This document shows, in pieces, positions 1 through 6,392 of a DNA stretch of 7,987 bases. The translations under genes and the position numbers were made by a program. The notes under the pieces were generated by a model. That model saw nothing but the letters and a program-made list of their open reading frames with translations, searched no databases and had not been told where the DNA came from. Position 1 is the stretch's first letter, and every line of letters starts with the position of its first letter. The DNA comes from JAKEHZ01 sp035280505 (GTDB taxonomy: Bacteria; Acidobacteriota; Blastocatellia; RBC074), in assembly GCA_035280505.1 (NCBI GenBank), contig DATEFT010000440.1:1-7987 (forward strand). Direction: 5' to 3'.

Positions 1-234
1 CCATTCGTGATCGGGCGAAGCCTTGAGCATCAGTTGGCGGAGACCGACGATGAAGGCCAGGTAGCCCAGACACAACAGCAGATCCACCAGGATCCGAGTC
101 AGAATATTTGAGACCGGAGGGGGCCCGTCATAGACAAAATAGAGCCGCAATTCAATCATCGTCAGCAGCGAGATGCCGATCCCGATGATCCCCGTCCAGC
201 GACGAATTCCCAGATCCTTCAGGTAATACTTCAT
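1..234 (-). CDS. Small membrane protein, N-terminal part (cut by window edge)
   Basis: I translated the minus strand from the ATG at 234-232. It stays open for 78 codons to the window edge, so the C-terminus is missing. The protein begins MKYYLKDLGIRRWTG and has two hydrophobic stretches, about residues 16-35 and 45-67, separated by a short polar loop with a PPP motif. This suggests an inner-membrane protein with at least two helices. A strong purine-rich ribosome binding site (GAGGAGG) lies 5 nt before the ATG, which supports both the start and the reality of the gene. There is no cleavable signal peptide pattern. I do not recognise the family and assign no function. The gene diverges from the SRPBCC gene to its right. 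Confidence 0.72.
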   Translation of the reverse strand, partial: MKYYLKDLGIRRWTGIIGIGISLLTMIELRLYFVYDGPPPVSNILTRILVDLLLCLGYLAFIVGLRQLMLKASPDHEW

Positions 235-290
235 CTGATCCTCCTCTTTCGGTGACTGAAGCTCATTGACTGAATGTTTAATCAAATTGA

Positions 291-319
291 AGGGTAAGCT
301 CTCGGCCCGATTCTGTCAA
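291..319 (-). promoter_or_regulatory. Candidate promoter for the left-edge membrane protein
   Basis: On the minus strand there is a perfect TTGACA (-35, plus-strand positions 314-319), then a 17-nt spacer, then TACCCT (-10, 291-296), which matches the sigma70 consensus at only 3 of 6 positions. Transcription would start near 284 and give a leader of about 50 nt before the ATG at 234. The spacing is ideal but the -10 is poor, so this is a moderate candidate. Confidence 0.35.
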
Positions 320-490
320 TAATTATCTTCTTTTTGTCGGGATCGAGATCAGAAGCGGTTCGGCATCAATCGTTTAGCTCATCGCGATGACTTGCACAAA
401 CGTTACGATCGATATCGGATCATTGTTCATGATCGCGCGACCAGAACATGTTATTTGTCATGATATGCTTGATGGGAGGCTCAACCGATT

Positions 491-524
491 GATAAACCGC
501 GAAATACGCGAAACACGCTAAAAC
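491..524 (+). repeat. Degenerate 9-bp tandem repeat (CGCGAAANA type)
   Basis: Three 9-bp units are visible: CGCGAAATA (498-506), CGCGAAACA (507-515) and CGCTAAAAC (516-524). They are preceded by GATAAAC. The 14-bp string GATAAACCGCGAAA at 491-504 occurs again exactly at 7830-7843 on the same strand, so this is a diverged relative of the repeat near the right end of the window. The copy here lacks the flanking 12-bp inverted repeat seen on the right. It ends 16 bp before the start codon of the SRPBCC gene. Confidence 0.7.
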
Positions 525-540
525 ATGGATCTTTCGCGCT

Positions 541-1011
541 ATGCTCCATCAACTTCGCCATTCATCGTCCCTTCCGATTACGCTGTCCGAGGCCTGGGAC
601 TTCTTCTCCAATCCGGCCAACCTGACCCTCCTCACGCCTCCGGAGCTCAAGATGCAGATCCTGACTCCGGTCAGCCGCCCGATGTACGCGGGCCAGATCA
701 TCACTCACCAGGTTCGGCCTCTCTTCAACATTCCGATCCTGTGGGTGACCGAGATCACCCAGGTCCGGGAACCTCATTATTTCGTCGATGAGCAACGCTA
801 CGGCCCGTACCGGATGTGGCACCACCAGCACTTCTTCCGGGAAGTTTCGGGAGGAGTCGTCGCCGAAGATCTCGTTGATTACATGATGCCCGCCGGCCCT
901 CTCGGCTCGGTGATTCGCCAATTGTTGGTCTCCCGCCAACTCGAGAAGATCTTTGAATACCGGGCTCAGGCTCTCCGTCAACGATTCGGTTCATTGGATC
1001 CTGGGCCCTGA
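541..1011 (+). CDS. SRPBCC (START-like) family ligand-binding protein
   Basis: This gene encodes 156 residues, a complete single domain for the small SRPBCC/polyketide-cyclase-like fold, which binds hydrophobic ligands in a deep cavity. The N-terminus carries the family's usual opening: a strand, then ITLSEAWDFFSNPANLTLLTPPELKM at about residues 13-38. This pattern of helix after strand 1 followed by NL..TPP is typical. The middle has IPILWVTEITQVREPHYFVDEQ, and the rest has the expected WHHQHFF, VAEDLVDYMMPAGPLG and long C-terminal helix. No signal peptide or membrane segment is present, so it should be cytoplasmic. The ATG at 541 is the only start in this frame after the stop at 493-495, but no Shine-Dalgarno sequence precedes it. 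The ligand and enzymatic role are unknown. Members often sit near light- or stress-response genes, which is only suggestive here. Confidence 0.82.
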   Translation: MLHQLRHSSSLPITLSEAWDFFSNPANLTLLTPPELKMQILTPVSRPMYAGQIITHQVRPLFNIPILWVTEITQVREPHYFVDEQRYGPYRMWHHQHFFREVSGGVVAEDLVDYMMPAGPLGSVIRQLLVSRQLEKIFEYRAQALRQRFGSLDPGP

Positions 1012-1039
1012 AATTGAAAGCCGATGGCCGGCTGCGTTG

Positions 1040-1170
1040 CTGTCGCACCATGGTGTTGGGTCGGATAGGGGCTCAGCGCCGCGACATCCTCACGTTTCAC
1101 CGGATAGCCTTCAGCCTTCAATTCACCCAGCACACGGCTGACATCGAGCGCATCGATGTGCCGATGCTTC
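1040..1170 (-). pseudogene. Relic of a Tn3-family transposase C-terminus
   Basis: In the gap between the SRPBCC gene and the permease, the minus strand translates as DALDVSRVLGELKAEGYPV, then KREDVAALSPYPTQHHG, before drifting into unrelated sequence. The pattern of a short helix, then EGxPVxxEDVAxLSPxxxxHH, resembles the last segment of Tn3-type DDE transposases, where a conserved LSP...HIN motif precedes the final strand. Only about 40 residues remain. There is no start codon, no catalytic domain, no resolvase and no recognisable 38-bp terminal repeat, so this would be a decayed remnant. The match is from memory of the family, over a short stretch. Confidence 0.4.
1141..1167 (-). other. Two overlapping hairpins just past the permease stop codon
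   Basis: ACATCGA (1141-1147) pairs with TCGATGT (1153-1159). Alternatively GCATCG (1150-1155) pairs with CGATGC (1162-1167). The two stems share bases and exclude each other. They lie 10-36 nt downstream of the permease stop on its own strand. No T-run follows, so this is not a standard intrinsic terminator. It may only affect the mRNA 3' end, or be incidental. Confidence 0.25.
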
Positions 1171-1176
1171 GTTTCT

Positions 1177-3636
1177 TTACTCGAACCTCAGTGCCACCAT
1201 GGGATCTACTTTTGCCGCCCGCCGAGCCGGTATCCAGCAGGCCAGCAAGGCAACCAATGCCAGGGCCGACGTGATCACGATGAATGTCAGCGGATCGGTC
1301 GCGCTCACCCCGAACAACAGCGACTGCAGCAACCGCGTCAATCCGAACGATACGATCAAACCGAGCGCCACGCCGATGAAGACCAGCTTCATCCCCTGCC
1401 GGATAATCAATCCCCGTACGTCACTCGCTCGCGCGCCAAGCGCCATGCGGATCCCGATTTCGCGCGTGCGTGCGGCCACTGAATAAGCCACTACGCCGTA
1501 AAACCCGACGATCGCCAGCAGCAGGCCGGCCAGGCCGCAGACGCTGAGCGACGACGAGGCCAGGAGCGGCCAGACCATGAGGCGCTCCTCGATGTGGGCC
1601 TCCATTGTTTTGAGATCGAAGAGCGGTAGGTTCGGATCCAGCGCTGCAACTTCGTGCCCGAGCGTCGCCACGATGGCAGGGCTCTCAACCTCGGTGTGCA
1701 GAACCAGCGTCATCCTGTCACGATAGTGCTGCGTCCAGGGAAGGAACAGGCAGGGCTGCGGGTCTTCGAAATATTGGCGATACTTGCCGTCCCTGGCGAT
1801 GCCGATCACCTCTACCCGCGGGCCTTCGGGCCGGCCAAGCCGGAGGTGCTTTCCCACCGCGTCTTCAGGCGACCAGAAGCGGCGCGCCATCGTTTCGTTG
1901 ATGATCGCCACTGCGGGGTGGCTCTCGTCATCCTGCGGCGCGAAATCACGGCCCCGCACGATCGGGGTGCCGATGGTCGCGAAGTAATCGATCCCTACGA
2001 CCGACGACAACAACGCGATCTTGCCGTCCTCCCGCGCCGGGTCGCGCCCCTCGATCACCACGGTATCCGACGAAGCGGAAAAGTCGAACGGAGCGTAATT
2101 GACCATGCTCGCCGACCTCACCGACGGTATGGCGCGGGCGCGCCCGATCAACTCCCGGTAAAATGCCCGGCCCTGATTGGCATCGTAGCCGTTCAGACCC
2201 AGATCCAGCGAAGCGAGCTGCACGTTCTTCGTCCGCAGCCCCAGGTCCACTTTTTGCGCGTTAGCGAGGCCGCGGATAAACAGACCCGCGCAGATCAGCA
2301 AGATCAGCGAGATCGCCACCTGGATGACGATCAACAGATTGCGAAAAGCGAAGCGGCTGCCGAAACCTCCCAGCCTCATCTCTTCGGTCTTGAGCGCGGT
2401 CGTCAAGTTCGTCTGAGCCGCCTTAAGCGCCGGTGCCAGGCCGAAGAAGACCACCGTCAGCAGGGCGACGAGCAGATTGAAAGCCAGCACCCGTCCGTCC
2501 ATTCGCACATCGAGCATAAACGGATTATCGCTCGACGAGCTGCCGGCACTGATCAGATCTGTCATCCACAAAGCGAGCAGCGCCGCCACACCGCCGCCCA
2601 GCAACGCCAGCATCAGGCTCTCGGTCAACAATTGCCGCACCAGCCTGAAGCGGCTCGCGCCGATCGCCAGGCGTATGGCCATCTCTCGGTGGCGTGCAGC
2701 CATCCTTGCCAGCAGCAGGTTGGCGACGTTGGCACAGGCGACGAGCAGCACCAGCCCCACAACCCCCATGAGCATTCCGGCGGCGAGCGCCATGACTCGC
2801 CCCAGGCCCGGTTCAAAGCGCGCCTCCCACTGCGAATAGAGCCGCACCTTGACGTTACGATTGGTCGCCGGATATGCCCGCTCGAGCTGCTGCGCCTGAA
2901 GATCGGCGTCGGCTTGCGCCTGCTCGAAGCTCACTCCGGGCTTGAGCCTCGCCCATACCAGCAGGCTGTGCGCGTCCCGCGCCTCCAACAGCCCTGGGTT
3001 TCCGGGGAGAAGTTGCGCCTGCATCCCGAGCGGCATCCAAAGTTCAGGCACGATATTTGAATTGAGCCCTCTGAACTCCGGAGGCGCCACACCGACGACG
3101 GTGAAGGCGTGCCCGTTGAGGTTCATGGTCTTCCCCACCGCTTCCCGGTCTCCGCCGAATCGCCGCTGCCAGGCTCTGTAACTTAGCACGACCACCGCGT
3201 GCCTGCCGGGCGGCTGATCTTCATCGTCCCGAATCGTGCGGCCAATGAACGGGCGGACGCCGAGCATCGAGAAATAGCTGCCGGAGACCATCAATCCCCA
3301 AGCCCGCTCGCTCTGGTCGCCGCTCGTCACGCTCAATGGCACCAGCGTATAAGCCGCCACACCGGCGAAGGTCTCGTGGCGATCTCGGAAATCGACGAAA
3401 TCGGGGTAAGACAATCCGTGCGGGCGGCTGCCGTGATGGTCACTGGTCGCGAGCGCGACGAGCTCTCCCGGATTGACGACCGGCAGCGGCCGCAGCAACA
3501 GCGCATCGATCAAGCTGAAGATGATGCTGTTGATTCCAATCCCCAACGCCAGCGATGTTGCGGCCATCGCCGCGAACCCCGGTTTCTTAAGCAGCATTCG
3601 CGCGCCGTAGCGCAGGTCTTGCCAAAGGGTCTGCAT
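1177..3636 (-). CDS. ADOP-type ABC transporter permease (duplicated MacB/FtsX)
   Basis: The protein has 819 residues and the full architecture of the acidobacterial duplicated orphan permease family. An N-terminal QDLRYGARMLLKKPGF signature (about 6-21) is followed by the first transmembrane helix (about 22-46). Next come a MacB-like periplasmic core domain (about 50-275), an FtsX domain with three helices (about 284-310, 337-360, 383-403), and a helix at 432-456. A second periplasmic core (about 460-680) and a second FtsX domain (helices about 695-720, 749-768, 782-802) follow. It ends PARRAAKVDPMVALRFE, as the family does. Such proteins are predicted inner-membrane transport or mechanotransmission subunits; the substrate is unknown. 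No ATPase gene is nearby, hence orphan. I chose the ATG at 3636-3634 because it starts the conserved QTLWQDLRYG segment, has a GGGGGG ribosome binding site just upstream, and lies downstream of a good promoter. The longer frame to a TTG at 3762 runs through that promoter's -35 and is rejected. Confidence 0.93.
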   Translation of the reverse strand: MQTLWQDLRYGARMLLKKPGFAAMAATSLALGIGINSIIFSLIDALLLRPLPVVNPGELVALATSDHHGSRPHGLSYPDFVDFRDRHETFAGVAAYTLVPLSVTSGDQSERAWGLMVSGSYFSMLGVRPFIGRTIRDDEDQPPGRHAVVVLSYRAWQRRFGGDREAVGKTMNLNGHAFTVVGVAPPEFRGLNSNIVPELWMPLGMQAQLLPGNPGLLEARDAHSLLVWARLKPGVSFEQAQADADLQAQQLERAYPATNRNVKVRLYSQWEARFEPGLGRVMALAAGMLMGVVGLVLLVACANVANLLLARMAARHREMAIRLAIGASRFRLVRQLLTESLMLALLGGGVAALLALWMTDLISAGSSSSDNPFMLDVRMDGRVLAFNLLVALLTVVFFGLAPALKAAQTNLTTALKTEEMRLGGFGSRFAFRNLLIVIQVAISLILLICAGLFIRGLANAQKVDLGLRTKNVQLASLDLGLNGYDANQGRAFYRELIGRARAIPSVRSASMVNYAPFDFSASSDTVVIEGRDPAREDGKIALLSSVVGIDYFATIGTPIVRGRDFAPQDDESHPAVAIINETMARRFWSPEDAVGKHLRLGRPEGPRVEVIGIARDGKYRQYFEDPQPCLFLPWTQHYRDRMTLVLHTEVESPAIVATLGHEVAALDPNLPLFDLKTMEAHIEERLMVWPLLASSSLSVCGLAGLLLAIVGFYGVVAYSVAARTREIGIRMALGARASDVRGLIIRQGMKLVFIGVALGLIVSFGLTRLLQSLLFGVSATDPLTFIVITSALALVALLACWIPARRAAKVDPMVALRFE

Positions 3637-3701
3637 AGTCCCCCCAAGCTGATTGTGAAGGGTTGATCGCCTGCCCGATCCATTCTCGTCAGATGGCCCA
3701 G

Positions 3702-3737
3702 GACGATTCATACAGGACGACTCATAGACGATCCATA
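3702..3737 (-). repeat. Three direct repeats GACGAYYCATA in the permease leader/-10 region
   Basis: Three 11-bp copies lie in a row on the plus strand: GACGATTCATA (3702-3712), GACGACTCATA (3716-3726) and GACGATCCATA (3727-3737). The first two form a 14-bp tandem pair with a shared CAG prefix. The third abuts the second and reaches into the candidate -10 box of the permease promoter. A protein bound here would block the polymerase or the transcription start. This operator role is an inference from position. Confidence 0.55.
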
Positions 3738-3762
3738 ATGGATACCCGGGATCAAAAGTCAA
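3735..3762 (-). promoter_or_regulatory. Promoter of the ADOP permease gene
   Basis: On the minus strand, TTGACT (-35, plus-strand 3757-3762) is followed by 16 nt and CATTAT (-10, 3735-3740), matching sigma70 consensus at 5 and 4 of 6 positions. Transcription would start near 3728, giving a leader of about 90 nt. The -10 sits inside a perfect palindrome ATCCAT-A-ATGGAT (3731-3743). An 8-bp inverted repeat, CATAATGG (3734-3741) with CCATTATG (3763-3770), brackets the promoter. Both suggest control by a dimeric DNA-binding protein. Confidence 0.5.
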
Positions 3763-3770
3763 CCATTATG

Positions 3771-3918
3771 CCAGACCAGCGGCCGGGCTAAGTGGGAGAA
3801 ACGCTCGATTTGGTCGGGATCAGGCGTGGGATGCGGCGCTCGGAGGTGTTCGTTTCCGGAACCAGCCGGTCTCGAAATCGGATGCAAACAGCTTCCAAAT
3901 CCGCGGCGCTTCGCCTCT
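3771..3918. other. Gap between the oxidoreductase and permease genes, no clear feature
   Basis: This stretch follows the oxidoreductase stop and precedes the permease promoter. I see no gene, and no GC hairpin followed by a T-run that would make a convincing terminator on the minus strand. A TTCCGGAA palindrome lies near 3852-3859. The minus-strand frame that stays open across this gap is a by-product of the oxidoreductase gene read in another frame. Confidence 0.35.
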
Positions 3919-4893
3919 TTAAATCGTGATGACGACCCGTCCGGACCTGGTCGGACGTTCGACGAATTCGTGCGCCCGCGCAATCTCATCCAGCGGAAAT
4001 TTTTCGGCAATCTCGAGCCCCTGCCAGCCGGCCTCCAGTGCCTGGTTGATTGCGTGAGCGGCTTCAGTCTTCGCCTCAATCGGCAGATCGTCGCTGCCGA
4101 TGAAGAAGATTCGGGCGTTGATGAAGACGAGCGGCCAGTACGGAATTTCCGGTCTGAACGCATCCGTGGCGTAAGTGGCGATCGAACCGCCCTGCGCCAG
4201 CACTTGAACGTCCGTCTCGATGTTCCCGCCCAAAGCCACCTCGACGATGTGATGCACGCCGTCGGGCGCCAATTTCCGGATGCGCTCCACCAGGGATTCA
4301 CCCGTTAGCAGGACCGAGTCCGCCCCCGCCCGCGATGCGATCTCCAGATCGCTTTCAGCGCGGCAGGTCGCGATGACTCGTGCTCCCGCCCGATGTGCCA
4401 ATTGAACGGCAAAAGCCCCAACCGCCCCCGCGCCGCCCTGCACCAACACGGTGCGTCCCTCAACCGAACCGGTCACGTGAACAGCCCGGTGGGCGGTGAA
4501 GCCCGGAATGCCGAGACAGGCGCCTTGCTCGAACGGCACGGCTTTGGGCAGTTCGACCACTCGTTCCAGCGGAACCACCGTGTACTCGGCGGCGGTGCCG
4601 AAAGGCCGGTAAGATTGGGCCCCATCACACCACACGCGCCGCCCGATCCATTCCCTTGAGACGCCTTCCCCCGCCGCCTCGACTGTTCCCGCCCCGTCGC
4701 TGTGCGGGATGACACGTGGATAGGGCATCCCGTATCCGAAAGCATTTTGACGTTTCTTCACGTCGCCCGGATTGACGCCGGACGCGGCCAGGCGAATCCG
4801 CACTTCACCCGCCCGCGGCTGTGGGTCGTCCATCTCTCCGACGGTTAAGACCTCACGGGCTGCCCCCTGTTTTTCATACCATGCTGCTCTCAT
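3919..4893 (-). CDS. Zinc-independent NADPH:quinone oxidoreductase-like dehydrogenase (MDR superfamily)
   Basis: The protein has 324 residues, the usual length for the quinone oxidoreductase (QOR/zeta-crystallin) branch of the medium-chain dehydrogenases. The GroES-like N-terminal domain spans about residues 1-125. It has AASGVNPGDVKKRQNAF at 36-52, including the conserved Asn near position 41, and IPHSDGAGTVEAAGEGV at 62-78. The zinc ligands of alcohol dehydrogenases are absent. The Rossmann domain (about 125-260) carries VLVQGGAGAVGAFAVQLA at 149-166, the NAD(P)-binding loop. The protein ends SGRVVITI, as typical. It should be a soluble enzyme reducing quinones or alpha,beta-unsaturated carbonyls with NADPH; the true substrate cannot be read from sequence. 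The ATG at 4893-4891 opens the conserved MRAAWYEKQG start and has a GGAGCAGG-like ribosome binding site upstream. It is divergent from the methyltransferase gene. Confidence 0.93.
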   Translation of the reverse strand: MRAAWYEKQGAAREVLTVGEMDDPQPRAGEVRIRLAASGVNPGDVKKRQNAFGYGMPYPRVIPHSDGAGTVEAAGEGVSREWIGRRVWCDGAQSYRPFGTAAEYTVVPLERVVELPKAVPFEQGACLGIPGFTAHRAVHVTGSVEGRTVLVQGGAGAVGAFAVQLAHRAGARVIATCRAESDLEIASRAGADSVLLTGESLVERIRKLAPDGVHHIVEVALGGNIETDVQVLAQGGSIATYATDAFRPEIPYWPLVFINARIFFIGSDDLPIEAKTEAAHAINQALEAGWQGLEIAEKFPLDEIARAHEFVERPTRSGRVVITI

Positions 4894-5016
4894 CAGTTTT
4901 GACCTGCTCCTTCAACCGGGATTTTACCTGACCACCTTGAGGCCGGGCCGGACACCTCTCTTCATCGACGCAGTGGGCCGCTTCCCTGCTCCAACTGGCT
5001 CTAATTTGGCCACTTG

Positions 5017-5046
5017 TGAGGGGTTTTCGCCTAATTATACCCCTCA
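5017..5046 (-). promoter_or_regulatory. Perfect TATAAT within an 8-bp inverted repeat, candidate oxidoreductase promoter/operator
   Basis: TGAGGGGT (5017-5024) and ACCCCTCA (5039-5046) form a perfect 8-bp inverted repeat with a 14-nt spacer. On the minus strand a consensus TATAAT -10 box (plus-strand 5034-5039) lies at the edge of one arm. It would start transcription near 5027 and give a leader of about 130 nt for the oxidoreductase gene. No good -35 is found at 16-18 nt, so activator dependence is possible. The repeat could instead be an RNA hairpin. Confidence 0.4.
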
Positions 5047-5324
5047 GAAGTAGATAAAGCCGGCGAGGGCTGAATCGATCGAGTTTCACAGCCTGGCCCG
5101 CGAGCAAATTTGCGGTCAATAATTTACCGCTTGTGGAAATTCGTGGAACACGGCAGGAGCGAGTAAGTTCCGGCGCGAAACTGTATTGTTAAATATATCT
5201 TAAGAAGAGATTGACCTGTTATATACTTCCTGTCGGCAAAGAGTTGCGATCTCGGCAAGAAGCCTGCCCGAGAGCAGACAGTAATCGATCTTTGACAGTT
5301 CGGAAAACAGGAGGAGACCAGATC
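5047..5324. other. Leader region of the methyltransferase gene
   Basis: This non-coding stretch precedes the methyltransferase start. It contains an AT-rich patch at 5184-5226 with several TATA-like hexamers (TATATC at 5194, TATATA near 5220). None has a well-placed -35, so I do not name a promoter. A TTGACA at 5292-5297 lies only about 12 bp before the ribosome binding site, too close to serve this gene. The reading frame is open back to a TTG at 5211, but that part shows no family resemblance. Confidence 0.35.
5104..5130. promoter_or_regulatory. Nested palindromes in the divergent control region
   Basis: GCAAATTTGC (5104-5113) is a perfect 10-bp palindrome. Overlapping it, GCGGT (5112-5116) and ACCGC (5126-5130) form an inverted repeat with a 9-nt AT-rich spacer. 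They lie between two divergent genes, about 210 bp from each start, where a shared regulator could bind. No regulator gene is in the window, so the role is conjecture. Confidence 0.3.
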
Positions 5325-6392
5325 ATGCCCCTTGAAGAAGTATCAAGCATCCCCATCAGCTTCGACATGAAACCCGAGCGGCCGCCGGAAAACGCGATTT
5401 TACAGCTAATTAGCGGGGCGGTCATGCAACAGGCGCTCTGTGTGGTGACCAGACTGGGGGTGCCCGACCTAGTGGCCGAGAGGCCCCAAACGGCTGAAGA
5501 GCTGGCCGGTAGAACCAGGACTCACGCCGGCGCCCTCTATCGCCTGCTGAGGGCTCTGGCGACCGCGGGCGTCTTCGCGGAGGTCGAGGATCGGACCTTC
5601 TCCTTGACCCCCTCGGCCGAACTGCTCTGTACCGGAGTGCCCGGCTCCCTGCGAGACCTGGTCATCTTTATGGGCGAAGAGTGGCACTGGAGGATCTGGG
5701 CCGACATGCTCTACAGCGTGGAGACGGGCCAACCGGCCTGGAAGCACGTTCATGGGGCAGAGGTCTTTCCCTGGTTCTCCGAGCATCCCGAAGCGCACGA
5801 AATCTTCAATCGCGCCATGACCTCGTTTTCGTACTCATCGGTCTCGGCCGTCGTCGATGCCTATGATTTCACGGAGATCAGCACGCTGATCGATATTGCC
5901 GGCGGACATGGCGCGCTGCTGACGGGCATCCTGAAGTCCAATCCGCGACTTAAAGGAGTGCTCTTCGATCAGCCGTCGGTGATCGATGGAGCCAGTAAGA
6001 TGCTGCAACGAGCAGAGTTGCAGGATCGAGTCGAGCTGGCGGCGGGCGACTTCTTCAAATCGGTTCCCACGGGCGGCGATGCCTACCTCATGAAGTTCAT
6101 CATTCACGATTGGGATGACGAGCGGGCCCTCAAAATTCTACACAACATTCATCGGGTGATTCCTCGGCACGGCAAACTGTTGCTGGTTGAAATGGTCGTG
6201 CCTCCCGGAAATCGCCCGCATTTCAGCAAGATTATGGACCTGCAGATGTTGATCTCGCCGGGCGGGCTTGAACGCACGGCGAGCGAGTATGAGGCGCTCT
6301 TCGAGCGGGCGGCGTTTCGATTGACCCGGATCATTCCGACCAGGTCTCCGCTCTGCATTATCGAGGGCGTCAAGACCGAAGCTCAAAAATAG
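5325..6392 (+). CDS. SAM-dependent O-methyltransferase (COMT / hydroxyneurosporene methyltransferase-like)
   Basis: The protein has 355 residues with the two-part layout of the COMT-type family. An N-terminal winged-helix dimerisation domain (about 22-105) contains MQQALCVVTRLGVPDLV, TAEELAGRT and ALYRLLRALATAGVF. The catalytic Rossmann-type domain follows. SAM-binding motif I is DIAGGHGALL (190-199), with the acidic ribose-contacting residue in LFDQPSVI (213-220), then AGDFFKSVPTGGDAYLMKFI (240-259). His261 in HDWDDE matches the catalytic base position of plant O-methyltransferases. The C-terminal GGLERTASEYEALFERAAF (313-331) is also characteristic. Relatives methylate hydroxyls on polyketides, carotenoids, indoles or flavonoid-like compounds; the substrate here is unknown, and no biosynthetic partners are in the window. 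The ATG at 5325 is chosen over upstream in-frame starts because AGGAGGAG lies 8 nt before it. Its last 23 bp overlap the convergent photolyase gene. Confidence 0.92.
   Translation: MPLEEVSSIPISFDMKPERPPENAILQLISGAVMQQALCVVTRLGVPDLVAERPQTAEELAGRTRTHAGALYRLLRALATAGVFAEVEDRTFSLTPSAELLCTGVPGSLRDLVIFMGEEWHWRIWADMLYSVETGQPAWKHVHGAEVFPWFSEHPEAHEIFNRAMTSFSYSSVSAVVDAYDFTEISTLIDIAGGHGALLTGILKSNPRLKGVLFDQPSVIDGASKMLQRAELQDRVELAAGDFFKSVPTGGDAYLMKFIIHDWDDERALKILHNIHRVIPRHGKLLLVEMVVPPGNRPHFSKIMDLQMLISPGGLERTASEYEALFERAAFRLTRIIPTRSPLCIIEGVKTEAQK

Larger units (their letters stand above)
235..540. other. Divergent non-coding region with short palindromes
   Basis: This stretch of about 300 bp has no credible gene and separates two divergent genes. 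It holds a perfect 12-bp palindrome, TCATCGCGATGA, at 379-390. It also holds an inverted repeat GATCAT-5nt-ATGATC at 418-434, an AACATGTT palindrome near 448-455, and the 9-bp repeat copy at 491-524. The palindromes lie where operators for the SRPBCC gene would be expected, but I cannot match them to a known regulator. No strong plus-strand promoter was found. Confidence 0.4.

Noticed and set aside
525..791. Plus-strand frame starting at ATG 525, overlapping the SRPBCC gene
   Set aside because: Low-complexity Pro/Ser/Gly/Asp translation without domain pattern; the frame from 541 gives a complete SRPBCC protein.
1654..3060. 468-codon plus-strand open frame opposite the permease
   Set aside because: It is rich in Arg, Gln, His and Pro with no domain pattern, as expected for the antisense frame of a GC-rich gene; the minus strand encodes a clear ADOP permease.
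3637..3762. N-terminal extension of the permease to TTG 3762
   Set aside because: The TTG is the first three bases of the -35 element, the added residues are not conserved family sequence, and ATG 3636 has a ribosome binding site.
3910..3925. GGCG-CTT-CGCC hairpin followed by TCTTT near the oxidoreductase stop, as a terminator
   Set aside because: The stem is only 4 bp and the T-rich side lies on the plus strand, where no gene would need terminating.
3759..4301. 180-codon minus-strand frame across the oxidoreductase 3' half
   Set aside because: It overlaps the well-supported oxidoreductase in another frame and is Arg/Ser-rich with no family resemblance.
5292..5297. TTGACA as a -35 box for the methyltransferase
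   Set aside because: It is too close to the ribosome binding site and start codon, and no -10 lies at the right distance.
5211..5324. N-terminal extension of the methyltransferase to TTG 5211
   Set aside because: No family similarity in the added 38 residues, and ATG 5325 has a strong AGGAGGAG ribosome binding site.
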